A stretch of DNA of 64,000 nt. It comes from Eunapius fragilis (Eukaryota; Porifera; Demospongiae; Spongillida; Spongillidae). Where the stretch lies: contig OY811979.1 in assembly GCA_963681505.1 (NCBI GenBank), positions 6,080,910 to 6,144,909 of the forward strand, given 5' to 3'. The position numbers and the translations under genes are program-made. Below the pieces are notes generated by a model that saw only the letters and a program-made list of their open reading frames with translations, was not told the origin of the DNA and did no database searches. Shown one piece after another: positions 8,163 through 19,288 of this stretch; position 1 is the stretch's first letter, and each line of letters starts with the position of its first letter.

Positions 8163-11020
8163 TAAATGGTTCCCAATGAGCATTGGGGATGTGCTGCTGT
8201 ACCACCAGGTCTGATTGCTTATGCAGGTTTGTTCATGGTATATGTGGTGACACCGCGCGTGTATATAATGCCTTTTCACATGTTTATTTGATCACATCTT
8301 ATTTTTAGTAAAAACTAGCATGTACAATTCTTAAACGAGAACCTGCCTCGCCTTGCACATCCCGGTTGTCCCCTCCTGTAGGGATAAAAATAACTGAAGC
8401 AGGAATGAGAGGGATGGATCAGCTGTGGCAAGTAGAGCAGGAACAGGAGGAATGGGTTCGTCCTCAATGCTGCTGTACATATATCTTCTATTGTAGGATC
8501 CATATCTGTATGTAAAAGAAAAGTACACCAAACCATATTCGCACCCCCATATTATGGTCTTGAATAGAACAACTGAGCAATGATTCGGAGATTACCATTA
8601 TATATACTGCTGCACCTCATTGGTGGGAAAGTAAAAATAGTTGGCTTATCAAACCTGAAGTGAGGCTTCAAATGGAAGTGTTAACTATGGTCGCATTGCA
8701 ATGCTGATAAAGTCCTCATACTTTTTTTGGGTGATGAGATATTTCAATTGTCACTGAGGTAATGAGTTCATACTTTGTAGTTTTCTCACATGTGACAATC
8801 AGAGTTAGCATAAGGTATAGGCTTCCAAAATGCAAAAGTTAGCTACACATTACTACACCCAATTATATCCTGTACCATATGCATAGCATACATGATTAAG
8901 TTTGACATAACAGTTCATATGCTACCATCGCTAATTCAACTCAAGTATCCCATCTCTTGACAATCAATCAGCATATGGACACACTATGTAATTTTAATTT
9001 TTACATTGGTTGTGTAAGGTTTATGCACATATACACCAGCATTGCTATGCCCCAAGCAAGCTGACATGCTAATTATATGTATCTACTAAGCATTTGCACT
9101 TATAACCTTTTGCACATAACCTTCCCTTAAAAACATTTATGTTTGGAATTAGTGCTATGCCATCTTATTCCACTACCTAGTAGCATATCAGGAAGTGTGA
9201 CATACATTGTCAGAAGCCAGCTAGAGCTGAAGTGTTGTGTTAACAGTTACAGGTGTTAATGTAACATCTGGAGCAACGCATCAGCATGCTGAGGCAGGCA
9301 TGAAGTGCTAATCCCTAGCCTGCATGACATGTGATACCAGGAGAACTCAAAACCAGTTTAGATCCAGTATTCCTAATCCCCTTATTAAAAACCCCTGCTC
9401 ACCCTTTCCATTGTTATACTGCTATTGTGTGGTATTATATTGAGGGGTGTTCATACACTATTCTCATCACAAATGTCTGCACTTAGGTTACAATCATGTG
9501 GCAACAATTACCAAGGTCACCTAGTGCTACTCTAATATCCGCTACAGGCTTTGTGAAAAGTAACTTGTTTTTATAATTATATCTACCTCTTCATCACTCA
9601 AGCGTCTACACTGACAGGTGCAAAGCCACTTTTTGGGACGGTCACTACTTTCACCCTTACTTTTATCCTTTATTTCATTAGTCACAACACACCAGCCATT
9701 AGTGTCAAGAGGGATTGCTAACATTCTAGTGTGTACTTTGATCAACTAACCATTCATGTGGTTCTTTAAAATCTTCAACAACCTTTTCTTGTACATTTTA
9801 TTGCTATTTAGTGTCTTTTTAAGCAACATACACCCTGCCTTTTATTATCTCTTTGTGAGACAAAACCTAAACATTAAATTTATACACCCTGCTTTTTACA
9901 TCTCTTCGTTCAAAGAGATAAAACCTGAGTAAAAATAACTTACTTTTCATTACATTAAAGTTACACATCAGAATGCTCAGTAGTCACCACAGTACTTGTT
10001 ACAGTATACACATAAACTCACCGTTTAATCTTATTGTCCAGCACTTGGGAGGCAGTGTTAAGATCAAACCCAGACTATTTAGCCTTTTAAACTGCTCTTC
10101 TTGTTTCAGCATGATCAAGGTAGCGTTTGTGTTCACCAACCCGCTTGGATTCAGGGCCTTTTTGGTACCACCAGGTTCTTTCTGCGTCTCGCTTCGATCT
10201 GCGTCGTCTTTTCTTGCTCGCTTCGTCTCAGGGTCTTTTTCGTACCGCATCCGTCCAGCGTCTTGCATGGGTCATCATCAGAGATACAGTTTGAAGATAC
10301 AAATTAAAATAGGATGACGAGGGGCTGTACCTTGCCCTTTTCTTAACCCGATCTCTTCTATTTCTTTGCTCGCTTCGTTTCAGGATCTTTTTCGTACCGC
10401 GCTTGACGAGCGTCTCGCATGGGTCATCATCATACCTTCAGTAAGAAGCAAATATATACATGTTGATAGATGGGAAGATACAATTTAACATAGGATGACG
10501 AGCTGAGGGTCTGTACCTTGCCCTTTTCCTGACCAGATTCACTCAAGATCCCGTTGTCGTTCGTCGGCTCGCTTCTCAGAGTTCGCTTGGTAACGTTCTC
10601 CGGCTTTTGCTTTGTTTGCATGTTTAAACCAGAACATAATTACGAACACGTGCAAGATCACGAGCTTAGTAAACGGGTCCTGGGCAATTAATCAAAGTTC
10701 CAATAGCAATTTCTATAGACGAAAGCCCGACAACATATGGGTCGTTACGATCCTTATCCAACTGTCCATCCGCAAGTATACTTCATTTTTTATAAATCGG
10801 CAAAAATACACCCACGCACACTCTTTATTAATTTATATCGAAACTGATATAAACAATATAGTTTCAATATTCACACAGGATGAAACTTCGCATCGAGCGC
10901 TACATTTTGGTGCAAATATCATTTTTTTCTAACTTGAGTTATGTTTGACGAAAGGAAGAAGGAGAAGGAGAAGGAGAAGGAGAAAAAAATGGTGGATTCG
11001 AGGGATCGACTACCGTACTG
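8163..11020 (-). mobile_element. Degenerate Helitron, left arm of a head-to-head pair
   Basis: Inverted copy of 13573-16806. The outer end is shared up to a 16-base hairpin (CCCAAT, 4-nt loop, ATTGGG) followed by AACCAT. The inner end is truncated just past the purine repeat near 10950-10985, so the 5' hairpin is missing. Contents on the minus strand: K-rich exon pieces with RYEKDPETKRA-like motifs (about 10410-10270) and a fragment of the Helitron N-terminal region (9745-9542). Compared with the right arm it has about 265 extra bases (10640-10900) and lacks the tandem duplication seen there. Non-autonomous: no Rep or helicase. Confidence 0.75.
9542..9745 (-). pseudogene. Helitron protein N-terminal fragment (left arm)
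   Basis: Reads VHTRMLAIPLDTNGWCVV then KWLCTCQCRRLSDEEVDIII. This aligns with HVQAMPVDQHGRCVV and KWECSSECRQPSKEEIEVIC in the large Helitron protein (near 48495-48380 on the minus strand): same spacing, conserved Cys pair and acidic helix. It is the cognate of 14845-15040 in the other arm. No continuation into Rep is present. Confidence 0.7.
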
Positions 11021-11162
11021 ACAAGACGTAATTGGCGGAGCCAAAACTATTTATTTTAACTAACTGGCGAAATATTTGTAATTGGCGGAAGTCTCAGAAT
11101 CTTTAAATTTATGGCGATTTATAATTGGCGGAAATGATGAATGTTAGCGTAGCTGTTGATCA

Positions 11163-11560
11163 TACTTGAATAGGCCGAAGAGCACCTGTAGTCTCGCAAG
11201 CCAGACGTACTTTGTTGTCGAACGACGCGAGAGGACTGGGGACGAGTAAAACGTACTTCTCAGAACGTTTTACTCGTCCCCAGTCCTCTCGCGTCGTTCG
11301 ACAACGAAGTACGTCTGGCTTGCGAGACTAGAGCACCTGCTGCCTCCGCAAAAGCGGCAGCCAGGGCTGCATTCTCCTCATCCTCTGAAGCATCCCATTG
11401 GAGTGAAGTTCGTCGTCAAACTCAGCATCAGAAAGATCAGAATCGGATTCTGATTCAGATGTACCGTCATTGAATCGACTGGGTGCACGGGTCAGCCGTC
11501 GGGGACGTGTACTGGTATCAGTTGAAGAGAAGAAAGGAATTATTTCGTATGGCCGACCCG
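11163..11560 (-). pseudogene. Acidic C-terminal tail of a transposon polyprotein, interrupted by the MITE
   Basis: Minus-strand frame DTSTRPRRLTRAPSRFND, then SESESDSDLSDAEFDDEL. After a likely one-base shift it gives an Ala/Glu-rich end (AALAAAFAEA) that runs into the MITE. Reading across the MITE with one target copy removed continues to LRPIQV and a stop. The Arg/Pro-rich motif followed by an acidic stretch resembles the end of Gypsy or GINGER integrases. Which element it belongs to is not certain. Confidence 0.4.
11189..11330. mobile_element. 142-bp palindromic MITE with 9-bp target duplication
   Basis: Begins TAGTCTCGCAAGCCAGACGT and ends with its complement. Arms of about 65 bp are essentially perfect around a short loop. 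It is flanked on both sides by GAGCACCTG (11180-11188 and 11331-11339). A 9-bp duplication with long terminal repeats is typical of Mutator-like elements, so this is probably a MULE-derived MITE. Confidence 0.85.
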
Positions 11561-11681
11561 CTACCGGGTATATAGTAGTACCGGTATGCCACTACAGGCG
11601 CCGTATGTCTGTGCTTTGTACATTTACATGTACGGTAATCATTTAGCAGGGCAAGATTAAGGTCTAGGGATACTTATACAA

Positions 11682-12260
11682 TCATGTGCGTAATGTCCTC
11701 CCCCCCCCCCACCCCCCACCCCCCCCCCCCCTTCCGCGACGCCGTGGATTCGCTGATAACATGTTCATTATATGAATAACATTTTCATTATGAAAAACTC
11801 CACCTGCATCACTCTCATGTACATCACTTGTTGCTGTTTCATCATTGTCATGCTCTCCATCTGCTTCCACAATTACATTAGGAAATTCCCCATCACAATC
11901 TGTATTTCCACCAGGATTTCTAAATTCGAAATTAGCACCACTGGTTTCATCATGCTTGTCATGGTCATCATCCTTTAGAAGAAATTCAGGCTCACCATCA
12001 TCACATTTTGACACATCTGGATTCTGACCAATGCAGAGATTACCTTCCTGACAAAGTTCTTTACTGTCGTTTGTACTTTTGGTAGTTATGACACTATTGT
12101 GACAATCAACACTGTCAGAAACAACGCCATCAGCCTCCAAGTCCTCCTCCAAAATAATAGCAGATTTTTTGCTTGATGGAAATACAACTTCTCTAGGCAT
12201 TTGACCAAACACCAACTCATACGGAGACCTGCCAGTAGTATCATGAACTTGGGTATTCAT
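11682..12260 (-). pseudogene. GINGER-like integrase C-terminal exon fragment
   Basis: Reads NTQVHDTTGRSPYELVFGQ then a long acidic tail. It matches the exon at 27350-27490 of the GINGER1 element in this window (NTQV...[12 protein letters not shown], then CILEEDV versus AIILEEDL here). A splice acceptor-like ATAG precedes it. The 3' end runs into a C/G tract at 11699-11731. No catalytic core is adjacent, so this is a fragment. Confidence 0.6.
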
Positions 12261-12299
12261 AGAATCTATTTTATAGTATGATTAACTATACAAATTATC

Positions 12300-13571
12300 T
12301 TATATGCCTACATGTTCGCGGGCAGTACTGTAGGCACGTTCCAAGGTTTGCTTCAATTTCCTCGCATACTGGTGGTGCAACTCGGCCTTGGAGCCACATA
12401 CGATGTCTATAGAGGTAGCTTGGCCTGCCGTCCGAACACCATGCAGGTAGAACGGTGAGAATCCGGTGGAGGAATGGACACTCATGTTGTATACGCCATA
12501 CAGACCTTTTTGAGATGCGACTCCCTGTCTATTGGGTTGTCATGCACATGCAGTGGTAGCCAGCATGCTGATTAGGGTCCTGTTAAAACGTTCTACAAGA
12601 CCGTCAGATTGTGGGTGGTAAGGTGTCGTGCGGCTTTTGTAGATCTTGAGCAGACGACAGACCTCCTGTAAGACTCCCGACTCAAATTGGCGGCCTTGGT
12701 CAGAATGCAGTTGTTCGGGTACAGAGAAGCGACAGAAAAATTCATCCACCAGCTTCGTTGCCACTGTAACCGCCTCTTGGTTCGGAATGGCGTAAGCCTC
12801 AACCCATTTCGTGAAATAGTCTGAAGCCACCAATATATATGCATTCCCTGTCGTTGATGGCGAGATAGGCCCAACAATGTCCACAGCTACGATCTGCATC
12901 GGATACCCTGCAACTACATTCTGAAGTGGGGCCTTGCCTCTTTTACTCGGGTTCTTCCTAGCTGCACAGGTAGCACAAGTTTTACACCACTTTCTAACGT
13001 CATCCGAGTGCCCAGGCCAGTAGAATCTCTCCTTCAACCGGTATAGAGTTTTATTTTTACCCAGATGGGCCCCAAAGGCACCTTCATGCAACTGTTGCAC
13101 AATTTCCTCTCTTATCTCCCTCGGAGCAACCAGCTGAAGGAAAGTATCCCCGTCACTGCCTTCATACCGTCTTAGAGAATCCCATTTTCCAACACTAGCT
13201 GGTCCCTTTGCTGAATGAATTGGTTGAATTCCCTGCTTTTTCCCTCAGCGTCCTTAGAACTTAGGGTCTTCCCGGAAGAAATAGCCTGGATAATGGGTGC
13301 AATGTCCTCATCTTGCTGCTGAAGCAGCTGAAGGTTGCTCTTTACTGGCACAACTGCAAACGCACCTGCCGAATCGTTTTCTGTCGGCTCACGCACTCGA
13401 GAAAGTGCATCTGCATTTAAATGGTTGCGCCCTTTTCGGTGGACCACTTCGAAATCATATTCCTGAAGTTGCTCCAACCACCGCGCCAGCCCCAGCTGTC
13501 CTTCAGGCTCTTTCATACTGTATATCCATTGCAGCGCACTGTGGTCAGTGCGAAGGACGATGTGTCGCCCT
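12300..13571 (-). pseudogene. Ty3/Gypsy RNase H end and integrase (classical order), broken
   Basis: Starts in the RNase H domain with RHIVLRTDHSALQWIYSM at the Helitron junction (13571), continues HRKGRNHLNADALSR, then the linker. A stop near 13170 precedes the integrase: zinc finger (HEGAFGAHLG, then CKTCATCAARK), catalytic D in VDIVGP, D in HSDQGRQF, E in LVERFNRTL, then stops around 12540 and a tail to 12300. The upstream part of the same domain lies at 19289-19600, so the element was split by later insertions. It is unrelated in order to the Gmr1-like element at 1-3280. Confidence 0.85.
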
Positions 13572-13574
13572 ATC

Positions 13575-13596
13575 AGGACCTACGGTAGTAGGTCCT
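13575..13596 (+). repeat. Helitron 5' terminal hairpin (13.6 kb)
   Basis: Perfect 9-bp stem AGGACCTAC / GTAGGTCCT with 4-base loop GGTA, preceded by TC and followed by GTGTAGGATT. Copies of the same design occur at 16875, 39609, 50697, 56639 and 59767. Confidence 0.8.
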
Positions 13597-13907
13597 GTGT
13601 AGGATTGGCTCCGTAGGCGTGGTTTTCGATCGAGCGTTAGAAAACAGAAAATACGCTTCGTAGCCACTTGGCAGTCGCTATAAAATCTGCCCAAAACACG
13701 CTGCATCTATAGTCCAACGCGCGATGTTCGCAACCCTGCCATTGTCTCCAGACGGTATAGTCGATCCCTCGAATCCGCCATTTTTTTCTCCTTCTTCTCC
13801 TTCTCCTTCTTCTCCTTCACCTTCTCCTTCCTTTCGTCAAACATAACTCAAGTTAGGAAAAGCGGGAAAAAAAAGATATTTGCACCAAAATGTATGTTCT
13901 GGTTGAA

Positions 13908-14530
13908 ACATGCCTTCGCGTCAAAAGAGATCGGTACAATGAGAGCAAAGCATGAACCTAGTTCGGTGGCAAACAAAGCAAAAGCCGGACAACGTTACAA
14001 TGCGAACTCTGAGCAGAAGCGAGCCGACGAACGACAACGGGATCTTGAGTGAATCGTGTCAGGAAAAGGGCAAGGTACAGACCCTCGTCATCCTATTTTT
14101 TATTGTATCTTCCCATCTATCAACATGTATATATTTGTTGCTTCTTACTGTAGCTATGATGATGACCCATGCGAGACGCTGGTCAAGCGCGGTACGAAAA
14201 AGATCCTGAAACGAAGCGAGTAATGAAATAGAAGAGATCGAGTTAAGAAAAGGGCAAGGTACAGACCCTCGTCATCCTATTTTAATTTGTATCTTCAAAC
14301 TGTATCTCTGATGATGACCCATGCGAGACGCTGGACGGGCGCGGTACGAAAAAGACCCTGAGACGAAGCGAGCAAGAAAAGACGACGCAGATCGAAGCGA
14401 GACGCAGAAAGAACCTGGTGGTACCAAAAAGGCCCTGAATCCAAGCGGGTTGGTGAGCACAAATGCTACCTTGATCATGCTGAAACAAGAAGAGCAGTTT
14501 AAAAGGCTAAATAGTCTGGGTTTGATCTAA
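13908..14530 (+). pseudogene. Helitron exon-1-like small basic protein, exons scattered
   Basis: ATG at 13908 opens MPSRQKRS, the same start as the large Helitron protein (MPSRRSRRE) and the 40.1 kb copy (MPSRKQKK). A GT donor follows, then AKAGQRYNANSEQKRADE (about 13978), ARYEKDPETKR (about 14190) and ARYEKDPETKRARKDDAD (about 14342). Each sits in its own repeat block separated by near-identical intron-like sequence (GGGCAAGGTACAGACCCTCG). These equal the 15-residue repeat units of the large Helitron's exon 1 but are dispersed in separate blocks. Exact splicing is not resolved and several frames have stops. Confidence 0.5.
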
Positions 14531-14779
14531 ACACTGCCTCCCAAGTGCTGGACAATAAGAAGTCAAGATTGAACGGTGAGTTTACGTGTATACTGTAACA
14601 AGTACTGTGGTGATTACTGAGCATTCTGATGTGTAACTTTAATGTAATGAAAAGTTAGGTAAAATAAAGTTAATTTTTACTCAGGTTTTATCTCTTTGAA
14701 CCATGAGATGTAAAAGGCAGGGTGTATAAATTTAATGTTTAGGTTTTGTCTCACAAAGAGATGATAAAAGGCAGGGTGT

Positions 14780-15085
14780 GTGTTGCTTGAAAAGACACTA
14801 AATAGCAATAAAACGTACAAGAAAAGGTTGTTGAAGATTTTAAAGAACCACATGAATGGTTGGTTGACTAAAGTACGCACTAGAATGATTGCAATCCCTG
14901 TTGACACTAATGGCTTGTGTGTTGTGGCTAATGAAATAAAGGATAAAAGTAAGGGTGAAAGAAGTGATCATCCCAAAAAGTGGCTCTGCACCTGTCAGTG
15001 TAGATGCTTGTGTGATGAAGAGGTAGATATAATTATAAAAACAAAGTTACTTTTCTGTAGCGGACATTTGAGTAGCACTAGGTGA
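14780..15085 (+). pseudogene. Helitron protein N-terminal fragment (right arm)
   Basis: Reads VRTRMIAIPVDTNGLCVV then KKWLCTCQCRCLCDEEVDII. It is homologous to the N-terminal region of the large Helitron protein and to 9542-9745 in the left arm. It ends at a stop soon after the conserved block, without the Rep domain. Confidence 0.7.
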
Positions 15086-15617
15086 CCATGGTAATTGTTG
15101 CCACATTGATCGTGATCTAAGTGCAGACATTTGTGATATGAACACCCCTCAATATAATACCACACAATAGCAGTATAACAATGGTAAGGGTGAGCAGGGG
15201 TTTTTAATAAAGGGATGAGGATTACTGGATCTAAACTGGTTTTGAGTCCTGCTCCTGGTATCACATGTCATGCAGGCTAGGGATTAGCACTTCATGCCTG
15301 CCTCAGCATGCTGATGCTTTGCTCCCAGATGTTACATTAACACCTGTAACTGTTGACACAACACTTCAGCTCTAGCTGGCTTCTGACAATGTATGTCATA
15401 CTTCCTGACATGCTACTAGGTAGTGGAATAAGATGGCATAGCACTGTAATTCCAAACATAATGCATTCAAGATTTTTTTAAGGGAAGGTTATGTGCAAAA
15501 GGTTATATGTGCAAATGTGTAATGCTTAGTATACATATAATTAGCATGTCAGCTTGTTTGGGGCATAGCGATGCTGGCGTATATGTGCATAAACCTTCCA
15601 CAACCAATATATAACAT

Positions 15618-16260
15618 GTAAAAATAAAATTAATGTGTCCATATGCTGATTGATTGTCAAGAGATGGGGTACTTGAGTTGAATTAGCGATGGTAGCATAT
15701 GAACTGACTTAATCATGTATGCTATGCGTATACGGTACAGGATCTAATTGGGTGTAGTTATGTGTAGCTAACTTTTGCATTTTGGTGGAAAGTATCAAGC
15801 CTATACCTTATGCTAACTCTGATTAAGTTGTCATGCATAATCCACATGTGAGAAAACTACAAAGAATGTACTCATTACTCAGTGACAATTGGAATAATGA
15901 TAATTTTCATCACCCAAAAACTTTATCAGCATTGCAATGCAACCATGTAAAAATTAAAATTAGTGTGTCCATATGCTGATTGATTGTCAAGAGATGGGAT
16001 ACTTGAGTTGAATTAGCGATGGTAGCATATGAACTGTTAGTATGTCAAACTTAATCATGTATGCTATGCATATGGTACAGGATATAATTGGGTGTAGTAA
16101 TGTGTAGCTAACTTTTGCATTTTGGAAGCCTATACCTTATGCTAACTCTGATTGTCACATGTGAGAAAACTACAAAGTATGAACTCATTACCTCAGTGAC
16201 AATTGAAATATCTCATCACCCAAAAAAAGTATGAGGACTTTATCAGCATTGCAATGCGAC
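15618..16260. repeat. Tandem duplication of about 340 bp in the right arm
   Basis: The block starting near 15620 (TGTGTCCATATGCTGATTGA) is repeated from about 15963 with scattered differences. The left arm has a single copy near 8750-9010, so the duplication happened after the two arms separated. Confidence 0.8.
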
Positions 16261-16874
16261 CATAGTTAACATGTCCATTTGAAGCCTCACTTCAGGTTTG
16301 ATAAGCCAACTATTTTTACTTTCCCACCAATGAGGTGCAGCAGTATATATAATGGTAATCTCCGAATCATTGTTCAGTTGTTCTATTCAAGACCATAATA
16401 TGGGGGTGCGAATATGGTTTGGTGTACTTTTCATCTACATACAGATATGGATCTTACAATAGAAGATATAGCGGGTATGTATGTACAGCAGCATCGAGGA
16501 CGAACCCATTCCTCCTGTTCCTGCTCCAATTGCCACAGCTGGTCCACTCCTGCTTCAGTTATTTTTATCCCTACAGGAGGGGACAACCGGGACGTACAAG
16601 GCGAGGCAAGTTCTCGTTTAAGAATTGTACACGCTAATTTTTACTAAAAATAAGATGTGTTTTTTGATCAAATAAACATGTGAAAAGGCATTATACGCAC
16701 GCGCGGTGTCACCACATATACCACGAACAAACCTCGCATAAGCAATCAGACCTGGTGGTACAGTACAGCAGTACATCTCCAATGCTCACTGGGAACCATA
16801 ATTACGTAACATTATTGAACGCCGATGAAATCTTAATTACCGATAGTGCTAACTTATTTGGCACAATTATAATC

Positions 16875-16896
16875 GGAACCTACGCGAGTAGGTTCC
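16875..16896 (+). repeat. Helitron 5' terminal hairpin (16.9 kb)
   Basis: Perfect 9-bp stem GGAACCTAC / GTAGGTTCC, loop GCGA, preceded by TC and followed by ATATAGGAATCC. Confidence 0.8.
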
Positions 16897-17864
16897 ATAT
16901 AGGAATCCAACAGTATCATGAATGTCATTAAAAAAACGTCACTCACGTCTAGCGGGACATTTAAGAATCGGGTCACTTCGCTCTTAGTGGCATTCGAGCG
17001 ATATAAAAAAGGACAACAGTTCTGCGTTGTATTTGTGTCACAAGACGGTGTACTTTTAGAGAACAAAAAAACTCGTCCCCATCGTCCGTACCCAGTCCCA
17101 CCTAAAATTTCTCCTCCGTCGGCTTCTTATTCTTCTTCTTCTTCTTCCTTCCGGAGAGTATAACGCACGACAGGAACGTTTGTATAGCATGCCAAGTGTA
17201 CCAATCGCTTCAGGATGCGTCCGCAGGTTATCTTCGGGGGTCTGTTAGACGCCTAACTGTTCGGGCAATTAACTAAAGCGAATAGTACCTCATTTGGTAT
17301 TCGGTTAAAAATACCCAATTACATCAGCTAGCTATTTTTAAATGCAATAATAGCCACGTGTCGTGGGCGTGATTCAAATTCCGCACGCTGTGGAATAGGT
17401 ATACGCACTGAATCCAAGAGCCTTTTCGGGTCCCTACGGCTCCATGTATAAATGTCCAACCATAATGCCAAATGGTTGAGAAACGGAATGGATCAGCGAT
17501 AACGTTATAGGAAGGCTCCTGACGAATATTCAAGGTATCATTTTCTGCATGACGCCTGTGCGTTACTCTCAACTCTTATCATTCGTTACGCAGCTTGAAA
17601 TGAAAGCCAAAACCACCATACACGTAAGTACCCGACACTATCGCATATAATTGTTTTGACCGAATTGATTTCTATACTATAGCTTCTTATATAGCATAAC
17701 TTTCGAATTCTGTCGGTGGAACTACATACGCGATCAGATACTACGGTATACAGTCTACAGCAGATAATGTGAAGCAAGAGGCTCCAATTAGAATGTGTCT
17801 CCCCCACACCACCGCCCTTACAGAAAAAAAACCCGGCAACAACTAGCCACTCGTACACCTACAG

Positions 17865-18451
17865 ATATGCCAAACGAGTGCAATACAAGACACGACAAGG
17901 TGTCAAGCGCGCTACTGAAAGGACCATCAAAGCGACCACCCCGAAGGTGCGTTACACCATGAATGTTGGATCTGGACATAAATTATAGCATGAAAGGTGT
18001 ATCGCTAAAATATTTTATGCAACAGTTACAGCGGAAGATATTGCATCTCTCTCCGTGCTGTTGTTTGAAATATGTGCACGCTGTTCGCTGACAACAATTT
18101 CGTAATAATGTTAATGTGTATTGTGGTGCATAATTTATATCTAATAGTATCAAAGTTGCTGATGACAACGTATTGTGGTTTATCTGATAATAGCGTGAGA
18201 TCAGTGGGTACATGTAATCTTTGTCTGATGTATTATATGGCTTCACTTGCCAGTGGAGGATTTGTTTTAACTAATGGTTGTTTAAATCACCTGTTTCAGG
18301 TCCAGGTCCAGGAGTGGTTCCATGTCCAGCTGCAGGATTAGCTCCACCTGCTCTACCTGCTATATATCCTGGATATACAGAAGTATATCCTGGTCCAGAA
18401 TATACAGCAGTATATCCTATACAAGAGTACATGCTCCTGGGTTATAAATGA
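17865..18451 (+). CDS. Small basic, Pro/Tyr-rich spliced ORF (unknown)
   Basis: Exon 17865-17946 follows a CTACAG acceptor and reads (R)YAKRVQYKTRQGVKRATER up to donor GTGCGT. It begins with AG|A TAY coding Arg-Tyr, the same phase and residues as exon 2 of the large Helitron gene. A later exon after TTTCAG (from about 18300) reads GPGPGVVPCPAAGLAPPALP and a Tyr-Pro-rich end YPGPEYTAVYPIQEYM, with stop at 18449-18451. The phases of the two exons do not match directly, so an exon between them is missing from my model or the copy is broken. Function unknown; the context is a non-autonomous Helitron. Confidence 0.35.
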
Positions 18452-18625
18452 AATACTTGTACTTATTGTTTAAATAGTAATACTGTGTGTTTTAATGGTA
18501 CACCCACACCTCAAAAAATTGCATGGCCACGAGATTCTAAAATAAAACTGTCATTTGACATACTTGCTACATGGTTACTTTTCAAGAACTAAATACAATA
18601 CTAAATCTACCAAAAAATGTAGGAA

Positions 18626-18910
18626 ACAAGTGATAAAAACATTCTCTATGCGAGAAGGTTGGTGGTATATAGGAATCAAAGGCGGTGGTGGTGTAAAAAG
18701 CAAGGGAACAAGGATTGTGATTGAAAAGGAAAAATTAAATAGACCTATATTAGCACACACAGTTAAACATGACGACATGCTGCTAATATAGGTCTATTTC
18801 TTTTTTCCTTTTCAATCACAATCCTTGTTCCCTTGCTTTTTACACCACCACCGCCTTTGATTCCTATATACCACCAACCTTCTCGCATAGAGAATGTTTT
18901 TATCACTTGT
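18626..18910. mobile_element. Palindromic MITE, ACAAG...CTTGT family (copy 2)
   Basis: Near-perfect arms of about 130 bp around a loop of about 25 bp, with ends ACAAGTGATAAAAACATTC and complement. The arm carries GGTTGGTGGTATATAGGA and GTGTAAAAAGCAAGGGAACA, and the inner edge is TAGACCTATATTAGCA. The transcript would form a long hairpin. Confidence 0.9.
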
Positions 18911-18973
18911 ACGCTATTGGTTTCAAGACAACTAACAAATCCCTCTGCATGGTAGGAAAAAAAAAGCAAGGAA

Positions 18974-19288
18974 ACAAGTAGATAAAACATTTCTCTTTGA
19001 GAAATAGAGTGGGATGTAGGATTGGGATTGGTGGTGTAAAAAGCAAGGAAACAAGACACATTATGGATTGGTACCAGAATACTACAAGACGGTCCTACAT
19101 TTAGCCAAGAACCATGCACATTTAGCTAATTGAAATTCAAAGTGCATGCATGGTTCTTGGCTAAATGTAGGACCGTCTTGTTGTATTCTGGTACCAATCC
19201 ATGTGTCTTGTTTCCTTGCTTGTTACACCACCAATCCCAATCCTACATCCCACTCTATTTCTCAAAGAGAAATTTTTTATCTACTTGT
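18974..19288. mobile_element. Palindromic MITE, ACAAG...CTTGT family (copy 3)
   Basis: Arms of about 145 bp, ends ACAAGTAGATAAAACATTTC and complement. Shares GTAAAAAGCAAGGAAACAAG and TCCTACATTTAGCCAAG with the other copies. Its right end abuts the Gypsy RNase H segment at 19289 exactly. Confidence 0.9.

Larger units (their letters stand above)
13573..16806 (+). mobile_element. Degenerate Helitron, right arm of the head-to-head pair
   Basis: Starts 5'-TC at 13573, directly followed by a 22-base hairpin (13575-13596). A pyrimidine (CTT/CTC) tract follows at 13778-13840, then an ATG at 13908 encoding MPSRQKRS. Three scattered exons with RYxxDPExKR motifs come next (about 13980, 14190, 14345) and a fragment of the Helitron N-terminal region at 14845-15040. 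The 3' end is a hairpin (CCAAT, loop, TTGG) plus AACCAT near 16803. This is the same order as in the large Helitron at 59765 onward. There is no Rep or helicase, so it is non-autonomous. A tandem duplication of about 340 bp lies at about 15618-16260. Confidence 0.75.
16873..18625 (+). mobile_element. Second Helitron-like unit (5' end plus small spliced ORF)
   Basis: TC at 16873, then a hairpin (16875-16896) and a CTT tract at about 17125-17150. The first 430 bp are homologous to 56662 down to about 56270 on the minus strand, a second copy of this subfamily. Downstream are an Arg/Lys-rich exon (17865-17946) and a Pro/Tyr-rich last exon (about 18300-18451). The segment from about 18170 on is homologous to 53185-53430. 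I cannot identify the 3' end; palindromic MITEs follow directly. Confidence 0.55.

Noticed and set aside
18626..19288. Idea that the palindromes are the 3' ends of the Helitrons
   Set aside because: The 8-17 kb Helitron pair ends at a different short hairpin with no palindrome attached, and copies at 4.0 and 24.9 kb have no Helitron next to them. The link remains possible only for the second unit.
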